From NCBI RefSeq assembly GCF_020886315.1, contig NZ_AP025226.1, positions 2,974,469 to 3,038,468 of the forward strand: 64,000 nt of DNA, given 5' to 3'. The notes beneath the pieces were generated by a model. It saw only the letters and a program-made list of their open reading frames with translations. It was not told the origin of the DNA and made no database searches. The DNA comes from Saccharolobus caldissimus (GTDB lineage Archaea > Thermoproteota > Thermoprotei_A > Sulfolobales > Sulfolobaceae). Positions 19,516-28,805 of the stretch are shown here, piece after piece. The first letter of the stretch is position 1. Every line of letters begins with the position of its first letter. The position numbers and the translations under genes are program-made.

Positions 19516-21282
19516 ATGCCTAAAAGAAAAAAAGGGATTTCATCTATCTTAGGTGCTATAATTCTAATCCAAATAATGATTATATCCATTGGGCTAATAC
19601 TCTATATAAATTCACTAATCACTAAAATTTATAATACAGAATACGTGGAACTAATGAATAATTTAAGAGATTCTCCGATTTCAGTAATACCTACAACATT
19701 AGGGCCAAAAATAGTTTCAAGCAGCGGATCATCTTTAGTGATAAAATATATTATTTATCCTGATGGTGAAGTTCTATCAACAAATATACCTCTTACCCCT
19801 TCTGGAATATACATAAATTTTAACGGATTTCCATGGGCTATAATAGTATTAAATGATGGAGTATGGTACAATATATCTTATTATGATAGAATATACGTAC
19901 CTAATGATAATTTAAATGGGTTAACTGGAATAAAAGTATATAGTCCCTACAGCTATTCTATCTATTCTAATCCGCCATGGTCTAAACAGCGATATTCTTA
20001 CGTCGAAACGTACTATGTTATAACACCTCCAGAATTTGGTAATAATATGGACCCTTCATCTTGGAATCTAATGTCATATAATCCTAGTTCGTTTACAGAA
20101 TATGGGATAACAAATGCAGTAATATTGGTATCTGAAAAAAATAATAATATTGTTAATATACCAATTAATGCCAACTATACATACTACACTATTTTATCTT
20201 CAATATTTCCTAATAGTTATCCATATTTTGATATAATTATTCCTTATAATGGATCAGTTTTAGTAACTCAGCATATTTATTCAAATTACCTACCATTAGA
20301 GTTTAATATTGTTGAAAAAAATTTTACGGTTATTCCACTTTACAATGCTACATTTAAGATAGGAGTATGGAATGCAGGTTATCAACAATACTTAATTTAC
20401 TATGTAACATTAAGTTATGTAACATATAATATGATCTATTTTATGCAAAGACATAATAACGAGATAACGCTTTATAAGAATGATACTATACAACTAGTAA
20501 ACTATAAATTTTTGGGATATACAGTAATATCTTCAATAAGTTATGGTTCTGTAGAAATGGGTATGTTAGTTCCAGGAAAGGTAATAATACCAGTAGCAAT
20601 ACCAGGTTATAATAATTATACGACAATTTTAGGTCAAATAGATGCACATTACTCAATAATAAATATTACAGCTATCCCAAATTATTTCTCATTACCGTAT
20701 ATAATATCAACTCAAACAAATTCTACTGAATATGCTAATGTAATAAACGCAAGTAGACATATTTTTACTTCCGTTAATATGATGATTAGTGGTGGCAATT
20801 TAGACTATAATACTAGTGGTTCTCCAATAAGTAATATACTTAACTATTCTTATTTATGGTTCTTTAATACTACAACCCCACAGCTACTTAATATAATTAT
20901 CTCAATAACTTCAAATTCCCAAATTTCAGTATTTTTAAAGTCTCAAAACGGTAACATTATATATCCAGCTTATGCATACATCTACTACAACTTAGCTAGC
21001 TATTATCACTGTTATATAGTTTGGCCAGGAGGTCCGTCCTATACTGTGGTTCAATCAAAATATATAAATGGAATCTTAATTAATGGTACAAATTTAGATT
21101 ATCTTCCCCTATTATATCCGATAGTGAAAGTTTATTACAATTATGGCCCTTATTCGTTTACAGAATATGCGTGGTATGAGGGCTATAAAACCATTAACAT
21201 ACAAATAAATTATGAGGCACCTTTCATGATATTAGTACCTAATTATGTATATTATCCTTATTATTCAAACATAAGTTTATAG
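19516..21282 (+). CDS. Large secreted protein with class III (type IV pilin-like) signal peptide
   Basis: A 588-residue protein starting MPKRKKGISSILGAIILIQI: a basic stretch, a Gly before the presumed PibD cleavage site (KKG|IS) and a hydrophobic helix, as in archaeal pilins and archaellins. The remaining 550 residues are Tyr/Asn/Ser-rich beta-type sequence with very few charged residues and many N-x-S/T sequons, fitting a glycosylated extracellular protein. It is much longer than a pilin, so it may be an adhesin, a sugar-binding protein tethered by the pilin-like helix, or a component of a surface assembly. No catalytic motif seen. Confidence 0.75.
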   Translation: MPKRKKGISSILGAIILIQIMIISIGLILYINSLITKIYNTEYVELMNNLRDSPISVIPTTLGPKIVSSSGSSLVIKYIIYPDGEVLSTNIPLTPSGIYINFNGFPWAIIVLNDGVWYNISYYDRIYVPNDNLNGLTGIKVYSPYSYSIYSNPPWSKQRYSYVETYYVITPPEFGNNMDPSSWNLMSYNPSSFTEYGITNAVILVSEKNNNIVNIPINANYTYYTILSSIFPNSYPYFDIIIPYNGSVLVTQHIYSNYLPLEFNIVEKNFTVIPLYNATFKIGVWNAGYQQYLIYYVTLSYVTYNMIYFMQRHNNEITLYKNDTIQLVNYKFLGYTVISSISYGSVEMGMLVPGKVIIPVAIPGYNNYTTILGQIDAHYSIINITAIPNYFSLPYIISTQTNSTEYANVINASRHIFTSVNMMISGGNLDYNTSGSPISNILNYSYLWFFNTTTPQLLNIIISITSNSQISVFLKSQNGNIIYPAYAYIYYNLASYYHCYIVWPGGPSYTVVQSKYINGILINGTNLDYLPLLYPIVKVYYNYGPYSFTEYAWYEGYKTINIQINYEAPFMILVPNYVYYPYYSNISL

Positions 21283-21352
21283 TATTAAAATCAACAGAAA
21301 GAAGCAGGACATTAACATTAAATATTAATTTTTTGTTCCAATATTTTTACAT

Positions 21353-21805
21353 GTGATCTCAAAGTTTAACTTCCAAAGATTAAAGAAGGGAGCATTAAAA
21401 TACCTAGTCCTAGAGTGTCTTGCTGAAAAACCCATGAGAGTATATGAAATTATAAAAGCTATCGAAAATAAATTTGAGGGATTCTATAGACCAAGTACTG
21501 GGTCAATATATCCAATATTGAAGACTTTAATTGACGATGAATTAATTTCAGTAAATATAGAAAATGGAAAGAAGATATATAGTATAACGGAAAAAGGAAA
21601 GAAGATATATGAAGAGATGAAAAATAAAAAGTATAAGATTTTCGGAGATAATGCAAGTTTCATAATGCCTATATTACAAGAATTATTACAAATGGCATTT
21701 TATTTTCATGAGAATAGATCAAAAATAGATGAGAGAACATCAGAATTAATCATAAACCATTTAAAAGATTGTAAAGAGCAAATAAGAAAGCTAATTAGGG
21801 AATAA
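21353..21805 (+). CDS. PadR-family transcriptional regulator
   Basis: A 150-residue protein starting with GTG (the overlapping ATG at 21351 runs into a stop). The winged-helix signature is clear: LKYLVLECLAEKPMRVYEII, then GFYRPSTGSIYPILKTLIDD and ISVNIENGKKIYSITEKGKK. The C-terminal helix (about 100-150) should dimerise. PadR proteins usually repress nearby transport or stress genes. It lies 70 bases after the secreted-protein gene, same strand. Confidence 0.9.
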   Translation: MISKFNFQRLKKGALKYLVLECLAEKPMRVYEIIKAIENKFEGFYRPSTGSIYPILKTLIDDELISVNIENGKKIYSITEKGKKIYEEMKNKKYKIFGDNASFIMPILQELLQMAFYFHENRSKIDERTSELIINHLKDCKEQIRKLIRE

Positions 21806-21808
21806 AAT

Positions 21809-22369
21809 TTATATAATATATTTTAAAAGAGCTAGTGATCTATTTACAACTTGTATCGGATCCTTATCTAAAACAAAAATTGATGGTTCTTTACCATAAT
21901 CCCCCAAATCAACTATATAGTTTGGAATTTTACCAAGCTTCCTAAAACTATTTTCAACCATGAAGTTCATACTACTTCTTTCCTTGTCTTTAACTGTCTT
22001 TGGCTCTAAAGATCTATCAAAAATATAGATATTTGATTGATCCAAATTCTCTACAATTTCCCTATAATATTTTAAATTCATCGCACTTCTCATAGATTTA
22101 TCATATTTCATGGCAGTTAATATAACTCTAGCCACATGATCTGAAGCACCAAAAGCAGGTAACATACAGTATATTACTCTATTAAACGCTACTGTTAATC
22201 TTCCTGGGATTGCTGCTACGTCTTCTACGCTTTTTGCATCAGAAATTGCATATCCAATATTAGTACGTATCTCTGGGATTAGTAAATAGGCCTTATCGTT
22301 AGTTACAAATAAATCAACAGCCTCCTTTAATTTCTTTAGAACGTAGTCTCTTTCATTAACATCTTGCAT
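21809..22369 (-). CDS. thiN: Stand-alone ThiN-type thiamine-phosphate synthase
   Basis: I chose the ATG at 22369 (186 residues, MQDVNERDYVLKKLKEAVDL); the frame extends 18 residues further upstream without conservation. ThiN hallmarks: LIPEIRTNIGYAISDAKSVE, VAAIPGRLTVA, FGASDHVARVILTAMKYD and VDLGDYGKEPSIFVLDKDP. ThiN joins HMP-PP and THZ-P to make thiamine phosphate in archaea and is usually fused to ThiD; here it is a single domain, so the kinase must be encoded elsewhere. Starts divergently 37 bases from the small gene to its right. Confidence 0.85.
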   Translation of the reverse strand: MQDVNERDYVLKKLKEAVDLFVTNDKAYLLIPEIRTNIGYAISDAKSVEDVAAIPGRLTVAFNRVIYCMLPAFGASDHVARVILTAMKYDKSMRSAMNLKYYREIVENLDQSNIYIFDRSLEPKTVKDKERSSMNFMVENSFRKLGKIPNYIVDLGDYGKEPSIFVLDKDPIQVVNRSLALLKYII

Positions 22370-22406
22370 AGAAAATAAATAGTAATATGAACATATAATA
22401 TTTTTG

Positions 22407-22688
22407 ATGAAAGTTAGCCGCAACTACAGAATATTTTTATTTAAAACCCCAGCTAAACTTAGAGGAGAAAATGATGAAGAATATGCATATAGAGTGCTTA
22501 ACATGATTGTTGATAAACTAAATTTAGGACAAATAGAAGAATACAAGATAAAAAATAAATTTCATTATAAACAAATTAATGCTGTCACTAAAAAAGGATT
22601 TATACTAGTTAAATATAAGGAGAGTAAGGAGGCAATAGCAATAATAAAGATTAGAAATAAAGCTAGAACTAGATATTATTTTAGATAA
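22407..22688 (+). CDS. Small basic hypothetical protein (93 aa)
   Basis: A 93-residue, lysine/arginine-rich protein (MKVSRNYRIFLFKTPAKLRG). ATG at 22407 preferred to the TTG one codon earlier. With only 37 bases to the divergent thiN start, both genes probably have nearly leaderless mRNAs from overlapping promoters. Charge suggests nucleic-acid binding, which is a guess; family unknown. Confidence 0.55.
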   Translation: MKVSRNYRIFLFKTPAKLRGENDEEYAYRVLNMIVDKLNLGQIEEYKIKNKFHYKQINAVTKKGFILVKYKESKEAIAIIKIRNKARTRYYFR

Positions 22689-22700
22689 TAAATTTAAGCT

Positions 22701-23429
22701 TCAAATAATAAATAATTCACTTATAAATATTGCTATTATACCAGATACGAAAATACCATCAAAAGTTCCCATACCACCAATACTGATAATTTGAGGCCTG
22801 GCTTCTTCAATAATTCTCCTCAAATTTAATATATCTGCACCAATTAATGTACCTAATACACTACCTATATACGAGGATAAAGGAATTAAGATATGAATTC
22901 TATAAAATAGAATATAACTCATTATTACAGAAAAAAGACTAGGGATTAAAGGATGCATAACAACACCAACACCTCTTATAACTCTAGCAAAAAATTTAGA
23001 GATTAAAGATACAACTATTACATTTATCATAAAATATATAATATATGTTTTTAACTCATATATTAGAAAAAGCGAAACAACTGTTGGAATTAATGCACCT
23101 CCTAAGTTAACTGCAACTAAGGTATATGTACTTAACTTTAATGTTCTAGGAATAAATATAGGGTATCCAAAGAAAAATACTACATCTTGTTCTATCATGA
23201 TAGCCTCTTTTTTGACTTCTTTTAACACCAAATTAAGGGGACTTGTAAATAAACTGATAAAAGAAATTAAAATTGCCATTAAAATCGCAATATATTTATT
23301 CATTCCAATTAATGTAAATAATTGTGAGAAATATCCTGCAGATATTAAAGCCATTATAAAACCTAATAAAAAATAAATTATTGATCTAAAAAACCCTCTA
23401 AATGGGGAGAGTATTATTAACCTCTTCAA
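22701..23429 (-). CDS. DUF1614 family membrane protein
   Basis: A 242-residue protein with seven or so hydrophobic segments. It carries the phrases typical of DUF1614: VAVNLGGALIPTVVSLFLIY, IGSVLGTLIGADILNLRRI and SIGGMGTFDGIFVSGIIAIF. The function of this archaeal/bacterial family is unknown; the conserved Asn, Asp and GGxGTFDG loops suggest a transport or enzymatic channel. The start overlaps the end of the upstream NTP-transferase gene by 32 bases. Confidence 0.8.
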   Translation of the reverse strand: MKRLIILSPFRGFFRSIIYFLLGFIMALISAGYFSQLFTLIGMNKYIAILMAILISFISLFTSPLNLVLKEVKKEAIMIEQDVVFFFGYPIFIPRTLKLSTYTLVAVNLGGALIPTVVSLFLIYELKTYIIYFMINVIVVSLISKFFARVIRGVGVVMHPLIPSLFSVIMSYILFYRIHILIPLSSYIGSVLGTLIGADILNLRRIIEEARPQIISIGGMGTFDGIFVSGIIAIFISELFII

Positions 23430-23922
23430 TACTCATACACTCCTTATTAGCTCTAATATAATCTTCCCAACTATTTATGTTATATACTTTATCTAACACT
23501 ATAATGTCAGCATAATTATCAAAATTTAATCCCTTCCAATATGATATACCCAAAAATTCATTATTGCTATCTTTTAAACTGCATATATCAGCATTACAAT
23601 TTTCTATAAATCTTTTTAAAATATCTTGCGTTATGAATGCTACATCTGTTGGTAAAATAAGAAGCGGAACTCCTAAGTTTTTTACCAATAAGACAAGGTC
23701 TTCTACATAATTCATATCATTAGTAGGAAAAATTTTAAAGATCGAATTTTTAAATATTGAAAAAAGGGGATGAGAATAACCTATGCCCAAATATATCTCA
23801 TCTACTAAACCAATCAATGAATCATAAACCCAAGAAATTAAAGGTTTACCACAAACTACTAAAAACGGTTTATAAATGGTAATCCTTCTACCTTTACCTC
23901 CAGCTAATATTACCGCTTTCAA
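23398..23922 (-). CDS. MobA-like nucleotidyltransferase
   Basis: Starting at TTG 23922 (174 residues) the protein opens at once with the nucleotide-binding loop KAVILAGGKGRR, as in MobA, CobY and sugar-nucleotide pyrophosphorylases, and a GAGGAG ribosome-binding site lies just upstream; an ATG at 23952 would add ten residues. KPFLVVCGKPLISWVYDSL and LLILPTDVAF follow. The transferred group is not evident. It overlaps the AIR-synthase-like gene upstream by 29 bases and DUF1614 downstream, so the three make an operon. Confidence 0.75.
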   Translation of the reverse strand: MKAVILAGGKGRRITIYKPFLVVCGKPLISWVYDSLIGLVDEIYLGIGYSHPLFSIFKNSIFKIFPTNDMNYVEDLVLLVKNLGVPLLILPTDVAFITQDILKRFIENCNADICSLKDSNNEFLGISYWKGLNFDNYADIIVLDKVYNINSWEDYIRANKECMSIEEVNNTLPI

Positions 23923-24844
23923 ATCTAACCAACTCCTCCTCAAAATCCTCATTAAAAATGCCTAATCCCTTAACTTCTAAAACTGGATCCCCCTTTCTTA
24001 CCTCACCTAACACATATACTTCATCTAATAGACCAATTATTTCATCAGCTTTTTCGGAAACTACTATAAAAGCACCGGAAGATATTAATCTAAATGGATC
24101 AATACCTAATGCCTTAGTTATAACTGAAGTCTCATATCTTAACTTAACCTTACTTAAATCAACTGACACAGTATAACCAGAAGCTTTAGCTACCTCAAAT
24201 AGAGCTTGCATTACACCGCCTTCTGTAGCATCATGCATTGCAACAGCATAGTGGGATACCTTCAAGGCCTTATTTTCAACTATTATATCATATTTAAACC
24301 TCCTTGCACTTTCTATAACTTGCTTACTAATACCCTTTTGTAGTAATATGGACTCGTAATCTTTAGCTAATATCCACGTACCTTCTATGGCAGGACTACC
24401 TACCAGAATAACCTTCATCCCAGGTTTTACATTATTATAATTTAAAAAGCTATTAGATGAAGACATTGCAGTAGTTATTACAATATCCTTATCTATTCCA
24501 CTAGTAACTTCCGTATGACCACCTATAACTTTACAACCTATTATGTTACAAGCTTCAGAAATACCAGATATTGTACTTTCCAAATGAGAAATATCAGAAA
24601 GCAAAATAGTAGTAAGTACCCATTTACATTTAACACCCTTCATATTAATATCGTTACAAGCAACAGCTACTGAGAGGAATCCAGCATCTCCTCTAGTCTC
24701 AGTAATAGGATCTGAATGAATTATCAAATATTTACCATTGACTTCAATAACACCAGCATCTTCTCCTATAGAAGGACATAATATGCAGTCTCCAATTGGT
24801 AGATTATAAATAAATTTATTGATAGGAACTTTACCGAAATTCAC
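23894..24844 (-). CDS. AIR synthase-related protein (PurM/HypE/ThiL superfamily)
   Basis: A 316-residue two-domain protein. Superfamily motifs: GDCILCPSIGEDAGVIEVNG, the acidic IIHSDPITETRG loop, INMKGVKCKWVL, IGGHTEV, and in the second domain MHDATEGGVMQALFEVAKAS and LISSGAFIVV. This is closest to HypE-like AIR synthase relatives found in archaea without hydrogenases, so the role in nickel-iron hydrogenase maturation cannot be assumed. First gene of a three-gene operon with the NTP transferase and DUF1614. Confidence 0.8.
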   Translation of the reverse strand: MNFGKVPINKFIYNLPIGDCILCPSIGEDAGVIEVNGKYLIIHSDPITETRGDAGFLSVAVACNDINMKGVKCKWVLTTILLSDISHLESTISGISEACNIIGCKVIGGHTEVTSGIDKDIVITTAMSSSNSFLNYNNVKPGMKVILVGSPAIEGTWILAKDYESILLQKGISKQVIESARRFKYDIIVENKALKVSHYAVAMHDATEGGVMQALFEVAKASGYTVSVDLSKVKLRYETSVITKALGIDPFRLISSGAFIVVSEKADEIIGLLDEVYVLGEVRKGDPVLEVKGLGIFNEDFEEELVRFESGNISWR

Positions 24845-24872
24845 ATTAACTATTATTCAATAATAAGCATAT

Positions 24873-25610
24873 ATGAGTAATGGTATAGCTATTGAAGTTA
24901 AAGACTTACACAAAAGCTTTAAGGATAGAGAGGTGTTAAAAGGGATCTCTTTTACTGTAAATAAAGGAGAAATATTTTCACTATTAGGTCCAAACGGTGC
25001 AGGAAAAACTACTACAGTGAAAATTTTATCTTGTATATTAAAACCTAATAAAGGATACGTAAGAGTATTAGAATATAAGGTCCCAGAGGAGTGCAACAAA
25101 ATTAGACAAAATATAGGAGTATTACCACAAGATTATCAGGGTTTTATAGACTTAACTGTGAGAGAGAACCTAGAGTATTTCGTAAGATTGTATGGGGAAG
25201 ATAAAAGTAAAGTTAATGAGCTTATTTCAATGTTTAATCTAGAAGAAGTAGAAAATCAAAAACTAAGATACTTATCTGGAGGATATATAAGGAGAGTAGG
25301 TTTAGCCTCTGCATTCTCTGGAAATCAAAAGATTATATTTCTAGATGAGCCGACCGTAGGCTTAGATCCTAAGGCTAGGAGGGACTTTTGGGAATTGTTA
25401 AAAACAATGAAAAGTAAGGGAATTACAATATTTTTAACAACACATTATCTTGACGAGGCTGAAAAACTTTCGGATAGAGTTGCAGTTCTATATAAAGGAA
25501 AGTTGATTAAAGTTTCTACATCTAAAGAGCTCCTAAACGAATTTAAAGCTGAGAATCTAGAAGATGCATATCTAGAATTGATAAATTCTTTGGATGATAA
25601 AAATGAATAG
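24873..25610 (+). CDS. ABC transporter ATP-binding protein
   Basis: The 245-residue ATPase shows Walker A (LLGPNGAGKTTTVKI), Q-loop (IGVLPQDYQGFID), signature (YLSGGYIRRVGLAS), Walker B (KIIFLDEPTVGLDP) and the H-loop in FLTTHYLDEAEKL. The shortened C-terminus and the partner gene are those of ABC-2 type drug or lipid exporters. The signature tyrosine in SGGYI replaces the usual Q, a conservative oddity. Coupled to the permease gene, which begins inside its last codons. Confidence 0.95.
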   Translation: MSNGIAIEVKDLHKSFKDREVLKGISFTVNKGEIFSLLGPNGAGKTTTVKILSCILKPNKGYVRVLEYKVPEECNKIRQNIGVLPQDYQGFIDLTVRENLEYFVRLYGEDKSKVNELISMFNLEEVENQKLRYLSGGYIRRVGLASAFSGNQKIIFLDEPTVGLDPKARRDFWELLKTMKSKGITIFLTTHYLDEAEKLSDRVAVLYKGKLIKVSTSKELLNEFKAENLEDAYLELINSLDDKNE

Positions 25611-26607
25611 AATAATTCTTACTGTCTCTGCTTTAGTTAAGGACAATTTAAGAAATAGATTTGTAATATTTTGGGTTATTGTATTTCCAGTATTATTGAC
25701 ACTACTATTCAGCCTAGTATTTGGAGGTTTCAGTACCTATTTCCATGTAATGGTAGTAGTCCAAGGAAACGAGAATTTAGCTAAATTCCTTAATACGACA
25801 GATATCTTTCAAGGAATAACAAACGTTTCATTAACCTATGCCATGAAGCATAACTATATATACTTAAAAGTTAACGGAACAACCTTCATAATATATGCTA
25901 GTAAGCAAAATCAGCAATTCATACCTACATTAGAAGCTATTGTAAGGGAGTATTATCAACAAGATGTCAACAATAACTTACATTTCAATGTAGCTAAAAT
26001 TACTAACTATACGTATTACGATTATTTAATTTCGGGTATGATAGGTATAGTTTCCCTCTCAAATGGAGTACTTGGAATAATAGGAGTTTCTGCAGGTTAT
26101 TATAGGGATAGATTAGTTGAAAGACTCGCAGCTTCTCCTTTAAGAAGTTATGAGTGGGTTATTTCATTAATAATATACGTAATTATTATAACAATAATAT
26201 CTACAATTACAGTCATCATTCTTGGTATAATTTTTAACTTCATACCAATAATATCACTATCATTTATAGGTTTTATTATCCTTTCAACACTATTATTCGG
26301 AGGATTAGGAGCTATAATTTACGGATTAACACCTAAGGATAAAATCTTCTTGTCAGAGATAATATCTAACATCTTAATATTCCCCTTGATGTTCCTAAGT
26401 AACGCCTTCTTTCCTTCAAATGTGTACCCACAATATATACGTGAATTCGTTCAATATCAACCTTTATCAGATATTATAACAGTCATAAGAGACTTCACTA
26501 TATATGGTACACTACCTAGCATGTCAACTATATTAATAATCGTAATATTAACAATAATTTTCATCTATACTGGCGGAAAATTGCTAAAACTCAGAGAGAT
26601 TGACTAA
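25603..26607 (+). CDS. ABC-2 type transporter permease
   Basis: The second ATG (25603, 334 residues) is preferred because GGATGAT precedes it; an ATG at 25594 in the same frame adds three residues. One N-terminal membrane helix (about 17-40), an extracellular loop of about 110 residues, then five C-terminal helices (155-330) with IGVSAGYYRDRLVERLAASPL are the ABC-2 permease lay-out. It forms an exporter with the preceding ATPase; substrate unknown. Ends 17 bases inside the convergent enoyl-CoA hydratase gene. Confidence 0.9.
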   Translation: MNRIILTVSALVKDNLRNRFVIFWVIVFPVLLTLLFSLVFGGFSTYFHVMVVVQGNENLAKFLNTTDIFQGITNVSLTYAMKHNYIYLKVNGTTFIIYASKQNQQFIPTLEAIVREYYQQDVNNNLHFNVAKITNYTYYDYLISGMIGIVSLSNGVLGIIGVSAGYYRDRLVERLAASPLRSYEWVISLIIYVIIITIISTITVIILGIIFNFIPIISLSFIGFIILSTLLFGGLGAIIYGLTPKDKIFLSEIISNILIFPLMFLSNAFFPSNVYPQYIREFVQYQPLSDIITVIRDFTIYGTLPSMSTILIIVILTIIFIYTGGKLLKLREID

Positions 26608-27352
26608 ACCATGGAGGATTAGTCTTATTTATAAAGCTAAGAATTCCCTCTCTAGCCTCCTCGCTCTGAATTTGAACTATAAGATCCTCAAAAGCCTTAT
26701 CCATATATTGCCTAAACGGCCTAAGCATATTCCTCTTAACGTATAATAGAGATGAAGGAGAAGATTTAATAAGGTTATTAATTAAAGTTGCAGTATCTTT
26801 GTCAAAATTATCACTAATTATGTGAACTAACCCAATAGATTTAGCCTCATCAGCGTTGATTACTTCACCTAACATTGCCAATCGTTTAACATTGTTATAA
26901 CCTATTATAAAAGAACCAATAGAAGATAAAACCGGAGGAAAAACTCCTAACTTAACCCCAGGTGCTGCAAACTTTACATCCTTTTCCGATATTACGTAAT
27001 CGGATAATAACAACAACTCCATTGAAGCGCCATAGGCGATTTTCTTAACTTGCGATATTACAATTTTATTTATATCCAATAATTTATGAAAGATTTCTCT
27101 CATATAAGTGAAAAAAGTAATAGCAAATTCGTGATCTTCTGTAGCTTTTAATAACTCTTTAATGTCAGCCCCCGCCCCAAAATTATCCTCACCTCTAATT
27201 ATGAGAAACTTCTTAGACTTATTCTCACTCAAAAAAGATAAAGTATCTATCATTTCAGTCATAAATCTTATGTTAAACAAATTATATTTTTCCTCGTAAG
27301 GTGAGAATTTTAATAAAAAGTATTTCTCGTGCTCTTCGACCTCTATGCCCAT
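26591..27352 (-). CDS. Enoyl-CoA hydratase/isomerase family protein
   Basis: A 253-residue crotonase-fold protein. The oxyanion-hole regions are visible (GEDNFGAGADIKELL and KKIAYGASMELLLLSDYVIS) and NADEAKSIGLVHIISD follows. The usual first catalytic Glu position (in GGGxEL) is partly altered: AYGASMELL keeps the E of MEL but replaces the GGG. Sulfolobales have many such paralogues for fatty acid or amino-acid breakdown and the 3-hydroxypropionate/4-hydroxybutyrate cycle; the exact substrate cannot be assigned. Confidence 0.85.
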   Translation of the reverse strand: MGIEVEEHEKYFLLKFSPYEEKYNLFNIRFMTEMIDTLSFLSENKSKKFLIIRGEDNFGAGADIKELLKATEDHEFAITFFTYMREIFHKLLDINKIVISQVKKIAYGASMELLLLSDYVISEKDVKFAAPGVKLGVFPPVLSSIGSFIIGYNNVKRLAMLGEVINADEAKSIGLVHIISDNFDKDTATLINNLIKSSPSSLLYVKRNMLRPFRQYMDKAFEDLIVQIQSEEAREGILSFINKTNPPWFSQSL

Positions 27353-27463
27353 TTATTTTAATAACAACTCTTAAAAAGAAAAACCTTTACTATCCTATAT
27401 CCCATTAATAATCTAGAACATAATCCTAATTTAGCTTACAAATATATTCCTTTTTAAATAAAT

Positions 27464-27856
27464 TTATAGTACTTTCATTAATTCATTTAAAATGTTCTTT
27501 ACTCTCATCTTATCTTCACTAGAGAGCTTTTCAGAATTCTCAATTATATACCTAGCAGAGAATTCTAACTGTGAAATTGCCTCCTTTATTTTATCTTCCT
27601 CAGAAAACACACCTATAACTTTTCTACCTTCATTAGTAAGCTCATAATACTTTTTCCATCCATCAACTTTAGATATCCTTATTAGTCCTTCAGCCTCTAA
27701 GGCATCCAACGCTGGATATACTGAACCAGGAGAGGGTCTCCACATACCATAACTCATTTTCTCTATTTCATCCATTATTTGAGCACCAGTCATAGGTCCT
27801 TTAGATAATACATATAATATTAGCCACTTTAAACCTCTTCTATGATGCCAATACAC
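27464..27856 (-). CDS. PadR-family transcriptional regulator
   Basis: A 130-residue regulator: LKWLILYVLSKGPMTGAQIM, MSYGMWRPSPGSVYPALDAL and KKYYELTNEGRKVI are the PadR winged helix and wing. The C-terminal helices carry the dimer interface. Located between the enoyl-CoA hydratase gene and the Lrs14 gene on the same strand; its start is within an AT-rich gap. Possibly controls the adjacent ABC exporter, as is common for PadR proteins, but this is inferred. Confidence 0.9.
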   Translation of the reverse strand: MYWHHRRGLKWLILYVLSKGPMTGAQIMDEIEKMSYGMWRPSPGSVYPALDALEAEGLIRISKVDGWKKYYELTNEGRKVIGVFSEEDKIKEAISQLEFSARYIIENSEKLSSEDKMRVKNILNELMKVL

Positions 27857-27970
27857 TAGTTATCACCTAATATCATGAGAATATAAACATTTAAGGATTT
27901 ATATAATCTACGATATAAGGCAATAATCTCAATAAAAAGTTGAAATAAAAGTATTTAAATATAAGTAAGC

Positions 27971-28360
27971 TCACAAGGGCTTGAACTCTTTCTCAACTAA
28001 TTGTCCCATCTTATCAGCACAATCCTTTATATCATTAAGCATTTTAGCCTTTAACTCAGCATAATCCCTAGCCTTGTATAAATATCTAGGCCTGCCAGCC
28101 TTATTACCAGGCTCCTTTATCCTCATTACTAAACCCATTTCCAATAATTTATTCAGACTTCTATTTATAGAGGCCTTTGATAGTTTGAGATCACTTTCTA
28201 ACTCTTCTGTTCCTCTAGCGTCGCCCTTCATTAATGCCAGCAAGACAGTAACATCAGTCTCAGATAGACCATAGCAAAATGACAAAATATCTACAAGACC
28301 AGCATCCTTTCCAGATGGTAACTTTATTCGAGCTCCTTCACTTAATTGGGTTTCAGACAT
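27971..28360 (-). CDS. Lrs14-like winged-helix regulator
   Basis: A 129-residue protein with a TrmB/MarR-type HTH: LSETDVTVLLALMKGDARGT, then LKLSKASINRSLNKLLEMGL, then KPxGRPRYLYKAR-type wing (EPGNKAGRPRYLYKARDYAE). Length and C-terminal coiled-coil helix match the crenarchaeal Lrs14 family, which includes the biofilm/motility regulator AbfR1 and autoregulated abundant nucleoid-like regulators. Which paralogue it is cannot be told. A 238-base noncoding gap precedes its start. Confidence 0.85.
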   Translation of the reverse strand: MSETQLSEGARIKLPSGKDAGLVDILSFCYGLSETDVTVLLALMKGDARGTEELESDLKLSKASINRSLNKLLEMGLVMRIKEPGNKAGRPRYLYKARDYAELKAKMLNDIKDCADKMGQLVEKEFKPL

Positions 28361-28568
28361 TTATCTCACCAATAAAGAATCTAACTCCTCTCATATAAAA
28401 ATTTTTTCCACCTATTCTAAGGTAAGTTTTGAATCTATAAACTTCATATGCACGTATTATACAAAAATAAACTCTTTCAAAGTATTACTAACAGTTTTTA
28501 GATATTAAGAATTACTACATCATTCTCACTTATATGCTACTAACTATTAATTACAGATTCGGAGTAAG

Positions 28569-28577
28569 ATTTATATA
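28569..28577 (+). promoter_or_regulatory. TATA box of the AbrB-like gene
   Basis: TTTATATAC, about 25 bases before the ATG at 28599, preceded by a purine-rich TFB element (GTAAGA). The spacing implies a leaderless or nearly leaderless transcript. Confidence 0.55.
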
Positions 28578-28598
28578 CTAGATTACTATTAATGTATT

Positions 28599-28775
28599 AT
28601 GGTGAACGTAATGGCAGTAGAAGAGATAGTAAAAGTATCTAGAAACTATCAAGTTACTATACCAGCTAAAGTAAGACAAAAATTCCAGATTAAAGAAGGG
28701 GATTTAGTAAAAGTAACGTATGATGAAAGTGAAGGAGTAGTAAAAATACAGTTACTTAAAGAACCATGGAAGTAG
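28599..28775 (+). CDS. AbrB/SpoVT-AbrB-type small DNA-binding protein (58 aa)
   Basis: A 58-residue frame: ATG at 28599 (alternatives GTG 28602 or ATG 28611 in the same frame). Motifs VKVSRNYQVTIPAKVRQKF and IKEGDLVKVTYD are those of the swapped-hairpin AbrB fold (VxxKGQVTIPxxVRxxL...GDxV). Too short for most ORF length cut-offs. Such proteins act as transition-state regulators or antitoxins; no toxin gene is next to it (TatD follows by 30 bases), so a free regulator is likelier. Confidence 0.85.
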   Translation: MVNVMAVEEIVKVSRNYQVTIPAKVRQKFQIKEGDLVKVTYDESEGVVKIQLLKEPWK

Positions 28776-28805
28776 TTTTTTATCCTAAACTTTTTTTCTT
28801 AATCT

